A stretch of DNA of 29,800 nt, from positions 1 through 29,800 of the forward strand of contig CAJJJM010000017.1 of assembly GCA_905187815.1 (NCBI GenBank), given 5' to 3'. The stretch is from an uncultured Methanomassiliicoccaceae archaeon. GTDB taxonomy: Archaea; Thermoplasmatota; Thermoplasmata; Methanomassiliicoccales; Methanomethylophilaceae. Both the position numbers and the translations under genes were made by a program. Numbering within the stretch: position 1 is the first letter of the stretch; each line of letters opens with the position of its first letter. This document shows positions 22,808-29,800 of this stretch, piece after piece. The notes below the pieces were generated by a model. The model made no database searches and was not told where the DNA came from. It saw nothing but the letters and a program-made list of their open reading frames with translations.

Positions 22808-23065
22808 ATGATATATCTGGAGCTGGAGGCGACATATCCCGATAGGGCAGTGGCTGAGGCTGTGATGAACGCTCTGGATCCCGACAACAAGGGCTATGTC
22901 ACCTCCGAGTTGCAGGGATCCACCATAACCTTCAGGATGGAGGCCCAGTCGGCGGGAACGATGAGGAACACCGCCGACGATCTGATGGCGTGCATAAAGG
23001 TTGCAGAGGAATCCGTCGGTATGGCCTGCGAGGAGACCTGCGACCCGCAGGATTCTGAGGAATGA
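22808..23065 (+). CDS. Second Pcc1-type KEOPS subunit (Pcc2-like paralogue)
   Basis: 85 residues, with the same pattern as the gene at 22284: YLELEATYPDRAVAEAVMNA, LDPD, ELQGSTITFRMEAQSAGTMR, TADDLMACIKVAEES. The two differ at many positions, so this is an old paralogue rather than a fresh copy. Archaea are known to carry a Pcc1 paralogue, Pcc2, which pairs with Pcc1 as a fifth KEOPS subunit; which of the two genes is Pcc1 and which Pcc2 cannot be decided here. GGAGGG lies nine bases before the ATG. It has its own promoter, apart from the leu operon. Confidence 0.82.
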   Translation: MIYLELEATYPDRAVAEAVMNALDPDNKGYVTSELQGSTITFRMEAQSAGTMRNTADDLMACIKVAEESVGMACEETCDPQDSEE

Positions 23066-23072
23066 TGAAACA

Positions 23073-23109
23073 GGGGCGGACGGGACCCGTCCCACCCCTT
23101 TAGGTTTTT
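23073..23109. terminator. Convergent terminator between the Pcc1 paralogue and korC
   Basis: A long GC-rich stem (GGGG at 23073-23076 with CCCC at 23095-23098, inner GGACGGG/CCCGTCC) is followed on the plus strand by a T-rich run (23099-23109). The T run touches the korC stop codon. It is the most terminator-like element in the window. Confidence 0.6.
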
Positions 23110-23642
23110 CAGCTCTCGATACCGAGGGCGATGGCCTTCCTGTTGCTCTCGAGCAGGTTGGCCTTCCTGGCCGGGATGCTCTTCTGCAGGCCCAGGTCCA
23201 GGTTCTCAGCGGAGCAGAACCCGGTCTCCTTGAACAGCCTTCCGAGGATGACCATGTTGGCCGCTCCCTTGAGGCCGTTCTCCTCGGCGATCCTGGAGGC
23301 GTCGATGCGGATGACCTTGACGTCGGTCCTGGTGACCTCCTTGTGGACGATGGAGCTGTCGACGATTATGATCCCTCCGGGGACCACATCCTTCTCGAAC
23401 TTCTCGAGCGACGGGAGGTTCATGGCCACGAGCACGTCGGGGTTGACAACGAGCGGGGATCCGATGGTCTTGTCGGAGATGCAAACGCTGCAGGACGCCG
23501 TCCCTCCGCGCATCTCGGGGCCGTACGACGGGAGCCAGGAGATCTCCCTGCCCTCCATCATCGAGGCGTAGGCCATGACCTTGCCGGTGAACAGGATTCC
23601 CTGTCCTCCGAAACCGGTGAGGAGCACGTTGAGGTCGCTCAC
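23109..23642 (-). CDS. korC: 2-Oxoacid:ferredoxin oxidoreductase gamma subunit
   Basis: 177 residues. It matches the gamma (catalytic-domain III) subunit: VLLTGFGGQGILFTGKVMAY at the N-terminus, SWLPSYGPEMRGGTASCSVC, PDVLVAMNLPSLEKF and GAANMVILGRLFKETGF. The start GTG 23642 overlaps the korB stop (GTGA), a normal coupling for this operon type. Together with alpha, beta and delta it converts 2-oxoglutarate (or another 2-oxoacid) and CoA to acyl-CoA, CO2 and reduced ferredoxin, or runs in reverse. Last gene of the minus-strand operon. Confidence 0.88.
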   Translation of the reverse strand: MSDLNVLLTGFGGQGILFTGKVMAYASMMEGREISWLPSYGPEMRGGTASCSVCISDKTIGSPLVVNPDVLVAMNLPSLEKFEKDVVPGGIIIVDSSIVHKEVTRTDVKVIRIDASRIAEENGLKGAANMVILGRLFKETGFCSAENLDLGLQKSIPARKANLLESNRKAIALGIES

Positions 23643-24388
23643 TGCTCTCCCTCCCCGACATCCTTGTAGACGCCCAGCGGGTAGTAGGGCAGCATGTTGT
23701 CCCTCAGCCACTGGATGGCGTCGGCCGGCGACATTCCCCAGTTGGTGGGGCATGTGGACACGACCTCCACGATGCAGTAGCCCTTTCCGGCCATCTGGTA
23801 CTCGAAGGCCTTCTTGATTGCCTTCTTGGCGGCCCTGACGTTCTTGACGCAGTCGACGGTGACACGCTCGGCGAGGGCGACGCCGTCCAGGGAGGACAGC
23901 AGCTCGCAGACCCTGATTGGGTTTCCGGCGGTCTTGACGTCCCTTCCGTAGGGTGTGGTCTGCGTGACCTGCCCGGGGAGGGTGGTGGGGGCCATCTGGC
24001 CTCCGGTCATTCCGTAGATGGCGTTGTTGATGAAGATCGCGACGATGTTCTCGCCCCTGGCGGCGGCGTGGACGGTCTCGCCCATTCCGATGGCCGCGAG
24101 GTCTCCGTCGCCCTGGTACGTGAAGACCACGTTCTCGGGCCTGGCCCTCTTGACACCGGTGGCCACAGCGGGTGCGCGGCCGTGGGGTGCCTGGACCATG
24201 TCGCAGTTGAAGTAGTTGTACGTGAAGACCGAGCATCCGACGGATGCGACTCCGACGGTCTTCCCCTCGATGCCGAGCTCATCGATGACCTCGGCCACGA
24301 GCCTGTGCACGATTCCGTGCGTGCATCCGGGGCAGTAGTGGAACGGCGCGTCGGTGAGCGCGTGCGGCCTCTCTCCCTTGACTGTCAT
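23639..24388 (-). CDS. korB: 2-Oxoacid:ferredoxin oxidoreductase beta subunit (TPP-binding)
   Basis: 249 residues. Thiamine diphosphate-binding motif GDGDLAAIGMGETVHAAARG through IFINNAIYGMTGGQ. Cysteines for the proximal 4Fe-4S cluster: YCPGCTHG, VGCSVF and the later STCPTNWG. I choose ATG 24388, which is seven bases after GGAGGTG and overlaps the korA stop by one base; a GTG at 24391 would add one residue. The PGQVTQTTPYGRDVKTAGNP loop is family-typical. Gene order delta-alpha-beta-gamma supports a 2-oxoglutarate enzyme over pyruvate, but 2-oxoisovalerate oxidoreductase cannot be ruled out. Confidence 0.9.
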   Translation of the reverse strand: MTVKGERPHALTDAPFHYCPGCTHGIVHRLVAEVIDELGIEGKTVGVASVGCSVFTYNYFNCDMVQAPHGRAPAVATGVKRARPENVVFTYQGDGDLAAIGMGETVHAAARGENIVAIFINNAIYGMTGGQMAPTTLPGQVTQTTPYGRDVKTAGNPIRVCELLSSLDGVALAERVTVDCVKNVRAAKKAIKKAFEYQMAGKGYCIVEVVSTCPTNWGMSPADAIQWLRDNMLPYYPLGVYKDVGEGEQ

Positions 24389-25452
24389 CACTGAACACCT
24401 CCGTTGATCCTGACGATCTGTTCGAGGACCTCGTTGGGGGTCGGGATCACACCTCCGGTACGTCCGTAGAACTCCACGGGGACCCTTCCGTTGACCACGA
24501 GCTTCACATCGTCGACCATCTGACCCATGGACATCTCCACGGACAGGAACGCCTTGGCATGGCCCACGTGCTTCTCGATGACCTTCTCGGGGAAGGGCCA
24601 GAGGGTGATGGGCCTGATCATACCGACCTTGATGCCCTGCTTCCTGGCAGCATCGATCGCGGACCTGGACACCCTGGAGGAGGACCCGTACGCGACGATG
24701 ATTATGTCGGCGTCGTCGGCGAGGTACTCCTCCGCCATCTGGTGCTTCTCCTTGATCTCCGCATACCTCTCGAACCTGGCCTTGACCAGGGTCTCGAGCT
24801 CCTGGGGGTTGATGTACAGGGAATTGACCACGTTGTGCTCCCTCTTGTCCTTGTGACCGCTGACAGCCCAGTCCTTGGAGTCGTTGTCCGGCTCCCTTGC
24901 CTCGGGGAGGACCACGGGCTCCATCATCTGGCCGAGCATACCGTCGGACAGGACCATGGCGGGCATCCTGTACTTGTCGCCGAGCTCGAACGCCGTGGCG
25001 ATCATGTCGACCGTCTCCTGGACGGTCGAGGGTGCGAACACAAGGATGTGGAAGTCTCCGTGCGCGGTGGATTTGGTCGCCTGGAAGTAATCGGCCTGGG
25101 AGGGCTGGATGCCTCCGAGTCCCGGACCTCCGCGCTGCACGTTGACGATGAGGCAGGGGACGTCGGATCCTGCGAGGTAGGAGATTCCCTCGGCCATCAG
25201 ACTGATTCCCGGGGAGGATGTGGACGTCATGACCCTGACGCCGGCAGCCCCCGCGCCGAGGACCATGTTGATCGATGCGACCTCGGACTCCGCCTGCAGA
25301 TAGACACCGCCGATCTTGGGCATCCTCTTGGACATGTATGCCGCCACCTCGGTCTGCGGGGTGATGGGATATCCGAAGAAGTGCCTGCAGCCTGCGGCTA
25401 TTGCCGCCTCGGCGATGGCCTCGTTTCCCTTCATGAGTACTTTCTCGTTCAT
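24388..25452 (-). CDS. korA: 2-Oxoacid:ferredoxin oxidoreductase alpha subunit
   Basis: 354 residues. N-terminal GNEAIAEAAIAAGCRHFFGY followed by PITPQTE is the hallmark of the alpha subunit (pyrimidine-binding domain). Then AESEVASINMVLGAGAAGVR, TSSPGISLMAEG, NVQRGGPGLGG and a C-terminal domain with ADIIIVAYGSSSRVSRSAID and RPITLWPFPEK. The start ATG 25452 is two bases after the korD stop; an in-frame GTG at 25458 is possible. The KorA-type split of subunits, separate from gamma and delta, fits archaeal enzymes of the incomplete TCA cycle that make 2-oxoglutarate for amino acid synthesis. Confidence 0.9.
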   Translation of the reverse strand: MNEKVLMKGNEAIAEAAIAAGCRHFFGYPITPQTEVAAYMSKRMPKIGGVYLQAESEVASINMVLGAGAAGVRVMTSTSSPGISLMAEGISYLAGSDVPCLIVNVQRGGPGLGGIQPSQADYFQATKSTAHGDFHILVFAPSTVQETVDMIATAFELGDKYRMPAMVLSDGMLGQMMEPVVLPEAREPDNDSKDWAVSGHKDKREHNVVNSLYINPQELETLVKARFERYAEIKEKHQMAEEYLADDADIIIVAYGSSSRVSRSAIDAARKQGIKVGMIRPITLWPFPEKVIEKHVGHAKAFLSVEMSMGQMVDDVKLVVNGRVPVEFYGRTGGVIPTPNEVLEQIVRINGGVQ

Positions 25453-25454
25453 GT

Positions 25455-25661
25455 TCACATCTCGATTAGGATTGCCACGTCGGGGCACATCGTCGCGCAG
25501 GATCCGCAGCCGGTGCAAGCGTCCTGGTCGGTGACGTGGGCGGGATGGTACCCCTTGTTGTTCGTAATGGTCTTGTCGAGCGATATTATGTGCTTCGGGC
25601 AGGCGATAACGCACATCTCGCAGCCCTTGCAGATGTTGTTGTCAACGGTTACTTTCGGCAT
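25455..25661 (-). CDS. korD: 2-Oxoacid:ferredoxin oxidoreductase delta subunit (2x4Fe-4S ferredoxin)
   Basis: 68 residues. Two complete 4Fe-4S motifs: CKGCEMCVIACP and CTGCGSCATMCP. It passes electrons from the catalytic core to free ferredoxin. The ATG at 25661 has GGAG six bases upstream; an upstream in-frame TTG at 25682 would overlap the preceding gene and lacks support. Eleven bases separate it from the P-loop ATPase gene. Confidence 0.9.
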   Translation of the reverse strand: MPKVTVDNNICKGCEMCVIACPKHIISLDKTITNNKGYHPAHVTDQDACTGCGSCATMCPDVAILIEM

Positions 25662-25672
25662 TTGATACTCCT

Positions 25673-26371
25673 TCACTCCCAAGGCGCCCTGACGAGGACG
25701 TCTACCGGGTGTATGTTTTCGATTTTATTTAATAGGGTAAAATCCAGCCCGCGCGGCGCGGTCGTGAACCTCAGCGGCAGCCCGGTGGCATCCGCCACCT
25801 CCTCGGCGAACCCCATCGAGTCGATGATGGTCTTCTCGGTGGTGTCCTGCTTGAGATGGGAGTTGTTCGCGATGCATGTGGCCCTGAGGTGCGAGGTGGC
25901 CTCTATCTCCCTGAGGATCTGGACTGCCTCGTCCGCATGTGTGGTCAAGGACCTGTACTTGTTCACGACGTAGATCACGTCCGGGTCGGATTCCAGGAGG
26001 GTCCTCGAATAAACACCCAGTGCGGTGGCGCCGGCGTCGTCGCCTCCGACATCCACGATGACCCTCGATCCCTCGGCGATGACGACCCTGACTGCTGCGG
26101 GCAGGGATGGCGTGTCCAGGTTCGTGTTTGCGAAGTTGGGTCCGACAACCTTCACACCGCTCCTCGTCAGGATGTCCGCATAGTCCGCCGATCTGAAGTA
26201 GGGGTTGACCACATCCAGGTCCACCAGTGTGACATCCTCCCCCTGCCGGGCGCATTCCAGTGCCAGGTTGATGGACAGGTTCGTCTTTCCGGTACCATAG
26301 TGGCCGCAGACCACGGTCACCCTTCTCTCCAGTGGGAACATCGGACGGATATCGCGGATTCCGTATAACAT
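25673..26371 (-). CDS. MinD/ParA-like P-loop ATPase heading the oxidoreductase operon
   Basis: 232 residues from ATG 26371. SIMIBI-class P-loop protein: GHYGTGKTNLSINLALECAR (Walker A, residues about 23-42), LVDLDVVNPYFRSADYADIL (switch I Asp) and VIVDVGGDDAGATALGVYSR (Walker B). The MinD signature Lys in the loop is His24 here, so it is not a classical deviant Walker A ATPase. The C-terminal half is specific and not recognised. An ATG at 26341 is an alternative start: TATATAA next to 26371 looks like a TATA box, which would put the transcript start downstream of 26371. It shares an operon with korDABC, suggesting a role in assembly or cofactor delivery of that enzyme, which is inference. Confidence 0.78.
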   Translation of the reverse strand: MLYGIRDIRPMFPLERRVTVVCGHYGTGKTNLSINLALECARQGEDVTLVDLDVVNPYFRSADYADILTRSGVKVVGPNFANTNLDTPSLPAAVRVVIAEGSRVIVDVGGDDAGATALGVYSRTLLESDPDVIYVVNKYRSLTTHADEAVQILREIEATSHLRATCIANNSHLKQDTTEKTIIDSMGFAEEVADATGLPLRFTTAPRGLDFTLLNKIENIHPVDVLVRAPWE

Positions 26372-26412
26372 TATATGGAGAATACTTAGGGCCGTACGGG
26401 TCTATGTATGCG

Positions 26413-26534
26413 TGTACAATCATCTTGCATCCGAGGCATGGGGCTTCCCTATGAACCATGCCATGTGGGGGCGGATGATGATTTGTCTGTGAATCAGAGA
26501 TAAATCTGTACAATCGTGAACGGCCTCCGGATGC
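26413..26534. repeat. Direct and inverted repeats in the divergent intergenic region
   Basis: TGTACAATC occurs at 26413-26421 and 26507-26515. GCATCCGAGGC (26427-26437) has a near-inverted copy GCCTCCGGATGC (26523-26534). They lie between the P-loop ATPase and XRE-cupin promoters and could be regulator sites. No gene is seen in 26372-26606. Confidence 0.35.
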
Positions 26535-26569
26535 AGTGGGTCGGCAAGCTATGTTAACCCGATATCATG

Positions 26570-26578
26570 TTTTTATAA
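26570..26578 (+). promoter_or_regulatory. TATA box of the XRE-cupin / acyl-CoA synthetase operon
   Basis: TTTTTATAA is centred at 26574 and predicts a transcript start near 26600, seven bases before ATG 26607. A GTG at 26580 in frame would precede the transcript and is rejected as the start. Confidence 0.6.
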
Positions 26579-26606
26579 GGTGTCGGTTTACAGATTCCCG
26601 AGTGTA

Positions 26607-27173
26607 ATGGAGCCCAACATCGCAGAGGTAGCCGAGCGCATCAAGGCCATGCGCGAAATGTGTGACATATCGGTAGAGGAGATGGCGGGGATCGTCGGCA
26701 AGACCCCCGAGGAGTACGTGCAGTACGAGAGCGGAAACCTCGATTTCTCGTTCACCTTCCTTCACAAATGCGCCGAGAAGTTCGGCATCGACATAGTGGA
26801 GCTGCTGACCGGCGAGAATCCCCATCTGTCCGGATGCACCCTCGTCAGGAAGGGCAGGGGTCTCCCGATCAAGAGGCGCATCGGTTTCGAGTACGAGCAC
26901 CTGGCTTTCAACTTCAAGGACAAGCTGGCCGAGACATTCCTCGTGACGGCCCCCTACATCGAGGAGGACCAGAACTCCCCGATCCGCGTGTCCACCCACG
27001 AGGGTCAGGAGTTCGACTACATCCTCGAGGGCACCCTCAGGTTCTCCCACAACGGGCACGTCATGGACCTCGGTCCCGGGGACTCAGTGTACTATGATTC
27101 TGGCAAACCACACGGCATGTACGCCACCTCGAGGGAGGGGTGCAGGTTCATCGCCGTCGTCATGAAGGGCTGA
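26607..27173 (+). CDS. XRE-family HTH transcriptional regulator with C-terminal cupin domain
   Basis: 188 residues. Residues about 6-70 are an XRE/Cro helix-turn-helix (VAERIKAMREMCDISVEEMA, KTPEEYVQYESG). Residues about 105-186 are a cupin small-molecule-binding barrel: STHEGQEFDYILEGTLRFSH (His131) and GPGDSVYYDSGKPHGMYA (His169). Such fusions often control an adjacent metabolic gene in response to its substrate. The start at 26607 fits the TATA box. Five bases separate its stop from the acyl-CoA synthetase start, so they form an operon; autoregulation and control of the second synthetase at 28977 are likely but inferred. Confidence 0.9.
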   Translation: MEPNIAEVAERIKAMREMCDISVEEMAGIVGKTPEEYVQYESGNLDFSFTFLHKCAEKFGIDIVELLTGENPHLSGCTLVRKGRGLPIKRRIGFEYEHLAFNFKDKLAETFLVTAPYIEEDQNSPIRVSTHEGQEFDYILEGTLRFSHNGHVMDLGPGDSVYYDSGKPHGMYATSREGCRFIAVVMKG

Positions 27174-27178
27174 AGAAG

Positions 27179-28828
27179 ATGAGGAACATCAATCTCAGAT
27201 ACGTCGACGAGACCTTTGACGAGAACGGCCTCCTTAAGACGTACAGGCTCAAATGCCCTGACAACTTCAACTTCGGTTACGACATCGTGGACGACATCGC
27301 CGCCGCGGAGCCGGACAGGGTCGCCCTCGTATGGGACAGCCAGTCCGGGGAGGAGCACACGTTCACGTTCTCCGACATCAGCAGGATGAGCAACAAGGTT
27401 GCGAACTACCTCCTCTCGCAGGGTATCGGCAAGGGCGATGTGGTCATGCTGATTCTCAAGCAGAGGTACGAGTTCTGGTTCAGCATGGTGGCCCTTCACA
27501 AGATCGGCGCCATCGCGGCTCCTGCCACCCACATGCTCACCAAGCATGACATTGAGTACAGGATCAACGCGGCCAGCGTGAAGGCCGTCATATGCACCAA
27601 CCAGTCCAACATCAGCGGCTCCGTCGAGCATGCAGAGAACATCCCGTCTCTCCAGCTCAGGGCCCTCGTGGGCGAGAAGAGGGACGGATGGGTGGACTTC
27701 GACGCCGAGGTGGAGAAGGCCTCCGATGTGCTCGAGAGGATCGACACCAAGGTGACCGATCCGATGCTGATGTACTTCACATCCGGGACCTCCGACAATC
27801 CCAAGATGGTCCTCCACAGCCACCGCTACGCCCTCGGTCACCTGATGACCGCCAAGCACTGGCACCAGGTGGACCCCGACGGCATACACTACACCGTCAG
27901 CGACACCGGATGGGGCAAGTCCGTCTGGGGCGCGCTGTACGGCCAGTGGATCATGGAGTCCGCGGTGTTCGTCTACGAGTACGACAAGTTCGAACCCCAT
28001 GAGATCATGAACATGATCGAGAAGCACAGGATCACGACGTTCTGCTGTCCCCCCACCATGTTCAGGCTCTACCTCAACGCAGGACTCGAGGGGCACGACC
28101 TGTCCTCGCTGAAGAACTGCTGCATCGCGGGTGAGGCCCTTAATCCCGACACCTACAACACCTGGTACGAGGCCACAGGCCTCAAGCTGATGGAGGGTTA
28201 CGGCCAGACAGAGACGACCATGGTCATCGGCACCCTGAAGGGCATGGAGCCCAAGCCCGGGTCCATGGGCAAGCCCTCGCCCCAGTTCGAGGTCGACATC
28301 GTCGACGAGGACGGCAACTCCTGTCCTCCCGGTGTCAACGGCGAGATCGTCGTCAAGGCCGACGGGTACGGCATCATGATCGGCTACTACAGGGACGAGA
28401 AGAAGACCGCGACCACCCTCAAGGGCGGATGGCACCACACCGGTGACGTCGCCTGGAAGGACGAGGACGGATACTACTGGTTCGTCGGCAGGAACGACGA
28501 CATCATCAAGTCCTCGGGATACAGGATCAGTCCCTTCGAGATCGAGAGCGCGCTCATGCTTCACCCCGCAGTCCTGGAGTGCGCCGTCACAGGCGTTCCG
28601 GACCCGGTCAGGGGCCAGCTCGTGAAGGCCACGATCATCCTCAGGTCCGGATACGAGCCCACGGACGAGCTGAAGAAGGAGATACAGGCCTTCACCAAGA
28701 AGGAGACCGCCCCCTACAAGTATCCCCGTGTGGTCGAGTTCGTCGACGTCATGCCGAAGACCATCAGCGGAAAGGTCCGCAGGGTCGAGATCCGCAACAA
28801 GGACATCGAGAAGTACAACTCGGCGTGA
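27179..28828 (+). CDS. AMP-forming acyl-CoA synthetase
   Basis: 549 residues, a full ANL-superfamily enzyme. It makes acyl-CoA from a carboxylic acid, ATP and CoA through an acyl-adenylate. Visible marks: YFTSGTSDNPKMVLHSH (199-215, P-loop), WGKSVWGALYGQW, GYGQTETTMVIG (from 340, A5), WHHTGDVAWKDEDGYYWFVG then RNDDIIKSSGYRI (A7-A8) and PKTISGKVRR with the acylation-prone Lys532. It resembles the medium-chain/acetyl-CoA synthetase-like group common in archaea; the acid used cannot be fixed from sequence. The start ATG 27179 is chosen five bases after the regulator stop, and it matches the N-terminus of the paralogue at 28977 (MRNINLRYV). Confidence 0.92.
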   Translation: MRNINLRYVDETFDENGLLKTYRLKCPDNFNFGYDIVDDIAAAEPDRVALVWDSQSGEEHTFTFSDISRMSNKVANYLLSQGIGKGDVVMLILKQRYEFWFSMVALHKIGAIAAPATHMLTKHDIEYRINAASVKAVICTNQSNISGSVEHAENIPSLQLRALVGEKRDGWVDFDAEVEKASDVLERIDTKVTDPMLMYFTSGTSDNPKMVLHSHRYALGHLMTAKHWHQVDPDGIHYTVSDTGWGKSVWGALYGQWIMESAVFVYEYDKFEPHEIMNMIEKHRITTFCCPPTMFRLYLNAGLEGHDLSSLKNCCIAGEALNPDTYNTWYEATGLKLMEGYGQTETTMVIGTLKGMEPKPGSMGKPSPQFEVDIVDEDGNSCPPGVNGEIVVKADGYGIMIGYYRDEKKTATTLKGGWHHTGDVAWKDEDGYYWFVGRNDDIIKSSGYRISPFEIESALMLHPAVLECAVTGVPDPVRGQLVKATIILRSGYEPTDELKKEIQAFTKKETAPYKYPRVVEFVDVMPKTISGKVRRVEIRNKDIEKYNSA

Positions 28829-28872
28829 TACGAATACCGTCGATTCATAACTCGAGTATATAAAACCTAATA

Positions 28873-28913
28873 CGGATTCCGTAGTTCATATTTATATATA
28901 ACTACGGAATCCG
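28873..28913. promoter_or_regulatory. Perfect 14-bp inverted repeat flanking an AT-rich core
   Basis: CGGATTCCGTAGTT (28873-28886) and its exact reverse complement (28900-28913) enclose the 13-base core CATATTTATATAT. It lies between the two synthetase genes, upstream of a TATA box at 28931. It could be an operator, a terminator hairpin of the first gene, or both. Eleven bases of the left arm (CGGATTCCGTA) recur at 26355-26365. Confidence 0.6.
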
Positions 28914-28930
28914 AAATCTTCTACGATTCT

Positions 28931-28938
28931 CTTAAATA
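28931..28938 (+). promoter_or_regulatory. Probable TATA box of the second acyl-CoA synthetase gene
   Basis: CTTAAATA is centred about 26 bases before position 28960, giving a leader of about 17 bases before ATG 28977. The AT core inside the inverted repeat is an alternative, farther TATA element. Confidence 0.45.
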
Positions 28939-28976
28939 ATCAGTCTTTTTGTTCCTGAGTATACGCGTGAGTGGCC

Positions 28977-29800
28977 ATGAGGAACATCAACCTGAGGTAC
29001 GTTAGGGAGACGTTCGACGAGAACGGTCTCCTCAAGCATCTTGACATCGACTGCCCCGACGATTTCAACTTCGGTTACGACATAGTCGACGACATCGCCG
29101 TGAACGATCCTCAGAGGCTCGCTATGGTATGGGAGCACGAGAACGGTGAATGCAGGAAGTTCACGTTCGCCGACATCAAGAGGCTCAGCGACAAGACCTG
29201 CAACTACCTGTCGTCCAAGGGCATAGGGAAGGGCGACTTCGTCATGCTGGTCCTCAAGCACAGCTACCAGTTCTGGTTCATCTGCGTGGCGCTCCACAAG
29301 ATGGGCGCCATCGCCGTTCCGGCCACGTTCATGCTCAAGCCCCACGACATAGAGTACAGGATCGATGCGGCGGGCCTCAAGGCTGCCATCGTCACTGATG
29401 ACGACGACATCGTCGAGTCCTTCGAGGGTGCCGGCAACATCGACAAGCTCGCCTGCAGGTTCATCGTCAACGGGCACAGGGACGGATGGCTCGATTTCGA
29501 CAGGGAGATGGAGGAATGCTCCGAGGTCTGGGAGAGGGTACCCACCAAGAGCACCGACAGGTTCCTCATGTACTTCACATCCGGGACCTCCGGCAACCCC
29601 AAGATGGCTGTCCACGACTACAGCTACCCCCTGGGGCACATCCTCCTGGCCAAGCACTGGCAGCAGGTCGAACCCGACGGGCTCCACTGGACCGTGGCGG
29701 ACACGGGGTGGGCGAAGAACGCCTGGGGCAAGTTCTACGGACAGTGGATCATGGAGGCGGCCGTGTTCGTCTACGAGTACGACAGGTTCGAGCCTCACCA
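28977..29800 (+). CDS. AMP-forming acyl-CoA synthetase paralogue (3' end outside window)
   Basis: 274 codons are visible and open to the window edge. It starts MRNINLRYVRETFDENGLLK, nearly the same as the synthetase at 27179, and keeps YFTSGTSGNPKMAVHDY (P-loop), HWQQVEPDGLHWTVADTGWA and YGQWIMEAAVFVYEYDRFEP. It is a tandem paralogue that has diverged in the substrate half (for example VPATFMLKPHDIEYRIDAAG against APATHMLTKHDIEYRINAAS), so it may take a different acid. It has its own promoter behind the 14-bp inverted repeat. No Shine-Dalgarno is clear. Confidence 0.9.
   Translation, partial: MRNINLRYVRETFDENGLLKHLDIDCPDDFNFGYDIVDDIAVNDPQRLAMVWEHENGECRKFTFADIKRLSDKTCNYLSSKGIGKGDFVMLVLKHSYQFWFICVALHKMGAIAVPATFMLKPHDIEYRIDAAGLKAAIVTDDDDIVESFEGAGNIDKLACRFIVNGHRDGWLDFDREMEECSEVWERVPTKSTDRFLMYFTSGTSGNPKMAVHDYSYPLGHILLAKHWQQVEPDGLHWTVADTGWAKNAWGKFYGQWIMEAAVFVYEYDRFEPH

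Noticed and set aside
26580..26606. GTG start for the XRE-cupin regulator
   Set aside because: It lies upstream of the transcript start predicted from TTTTTATAA at 26570-26578.
1..29800. CRISPR array, insertion sequence or attachment site
   Set aside because: No regularly spaced repeats, no transposase motif and no terminal inverted repeats with target duplication were seen; the 14-bp repeat at 28873-28913 flanks only 13 bases.

Overview
The window looks like part of a GC-rich archaeal chromosome, most likely a methanogen-related member of the Thermoplasmata (Methanomassiliicoccales-like). That placement is inference. It rests on archaea-specific genes: glycerol-1-phosphate dehydrogenase for archaeal lipids, a UPF0179 protein, two Pcc1-type KEOPS subunits and a four-subunit 2-oxoacid:ferredoxin oxidoreductase. 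It also rests on promoters with TATA boxes about 26 bases before leaderless or very short 5' ends, mixed with Shine-Dalgarno (GAGGT/GGAGG) starts inside operons.

Layout. Bases 1-2642 hold the end of a PaaK-like adenylate-forming ligase and, overlapping it, a MATE transporter fused to a GHKL/HATPase domain. Then come purC (2693-3595) and a flavin reductase-like gene (3691-4251). Bases 4252-5164 have no intact gene; a decayed membrane-protein gene is visible on the minus strand. Bases 5165-10665 are a more A+T-rich four-gene accessory cluster: a 900-residue partly WD40-like protein, a radical SAM protein with a B12-binding-like N-terminal domain, a NYN-domain nuclease-like protein and a coiled-coil protein. 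It has no function that I recognise and is the best candidate for an undescribed system. Bases 10601-13311 hold UPF0179 and egsA (minus), a divergent FMN reductase/iron-sulfur flavoprotein-like gene sharing a TATA box with egsA, and a possible HisA-like gene. Desulfoferrodoxin, a Lys/Glu-rich coiled-coil protein and an MgtA-type P-type ATPase follow (13441-17290).

The leu operon leuA-leuC-leuD-leuB (17831-22279) is preceded by a previously unremarked 14-codon reading frame, 17751-17795, with a good Shine-Dalgarno site. It encodes a peptide ending in Leu-Leu-Ile-Leu-Leu-Glu, using only CTA/CTT leucine codons in a genome that mostly uses CTC/CTG. This looks like a leucine leader peptide and is the most striking regulatory observation. 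Two tandem Pcc1-type genes follow, the second preceded by a leaderless 19-codon frame.

On the minus strand, 26371-23109 is an operon of a P-loop ATPase and the oxidoreductase subunits delta-alpha-beta-gamma. Divergently, an XRE-cupin regulator is co-transcribed with an acyl-CoA synthetase (26607-28828). A second, closely related synthetase starts at 28977 and runs off the window. Between the synthetases lies a perfect 14-bp inverted repeat around an AT-rich core.
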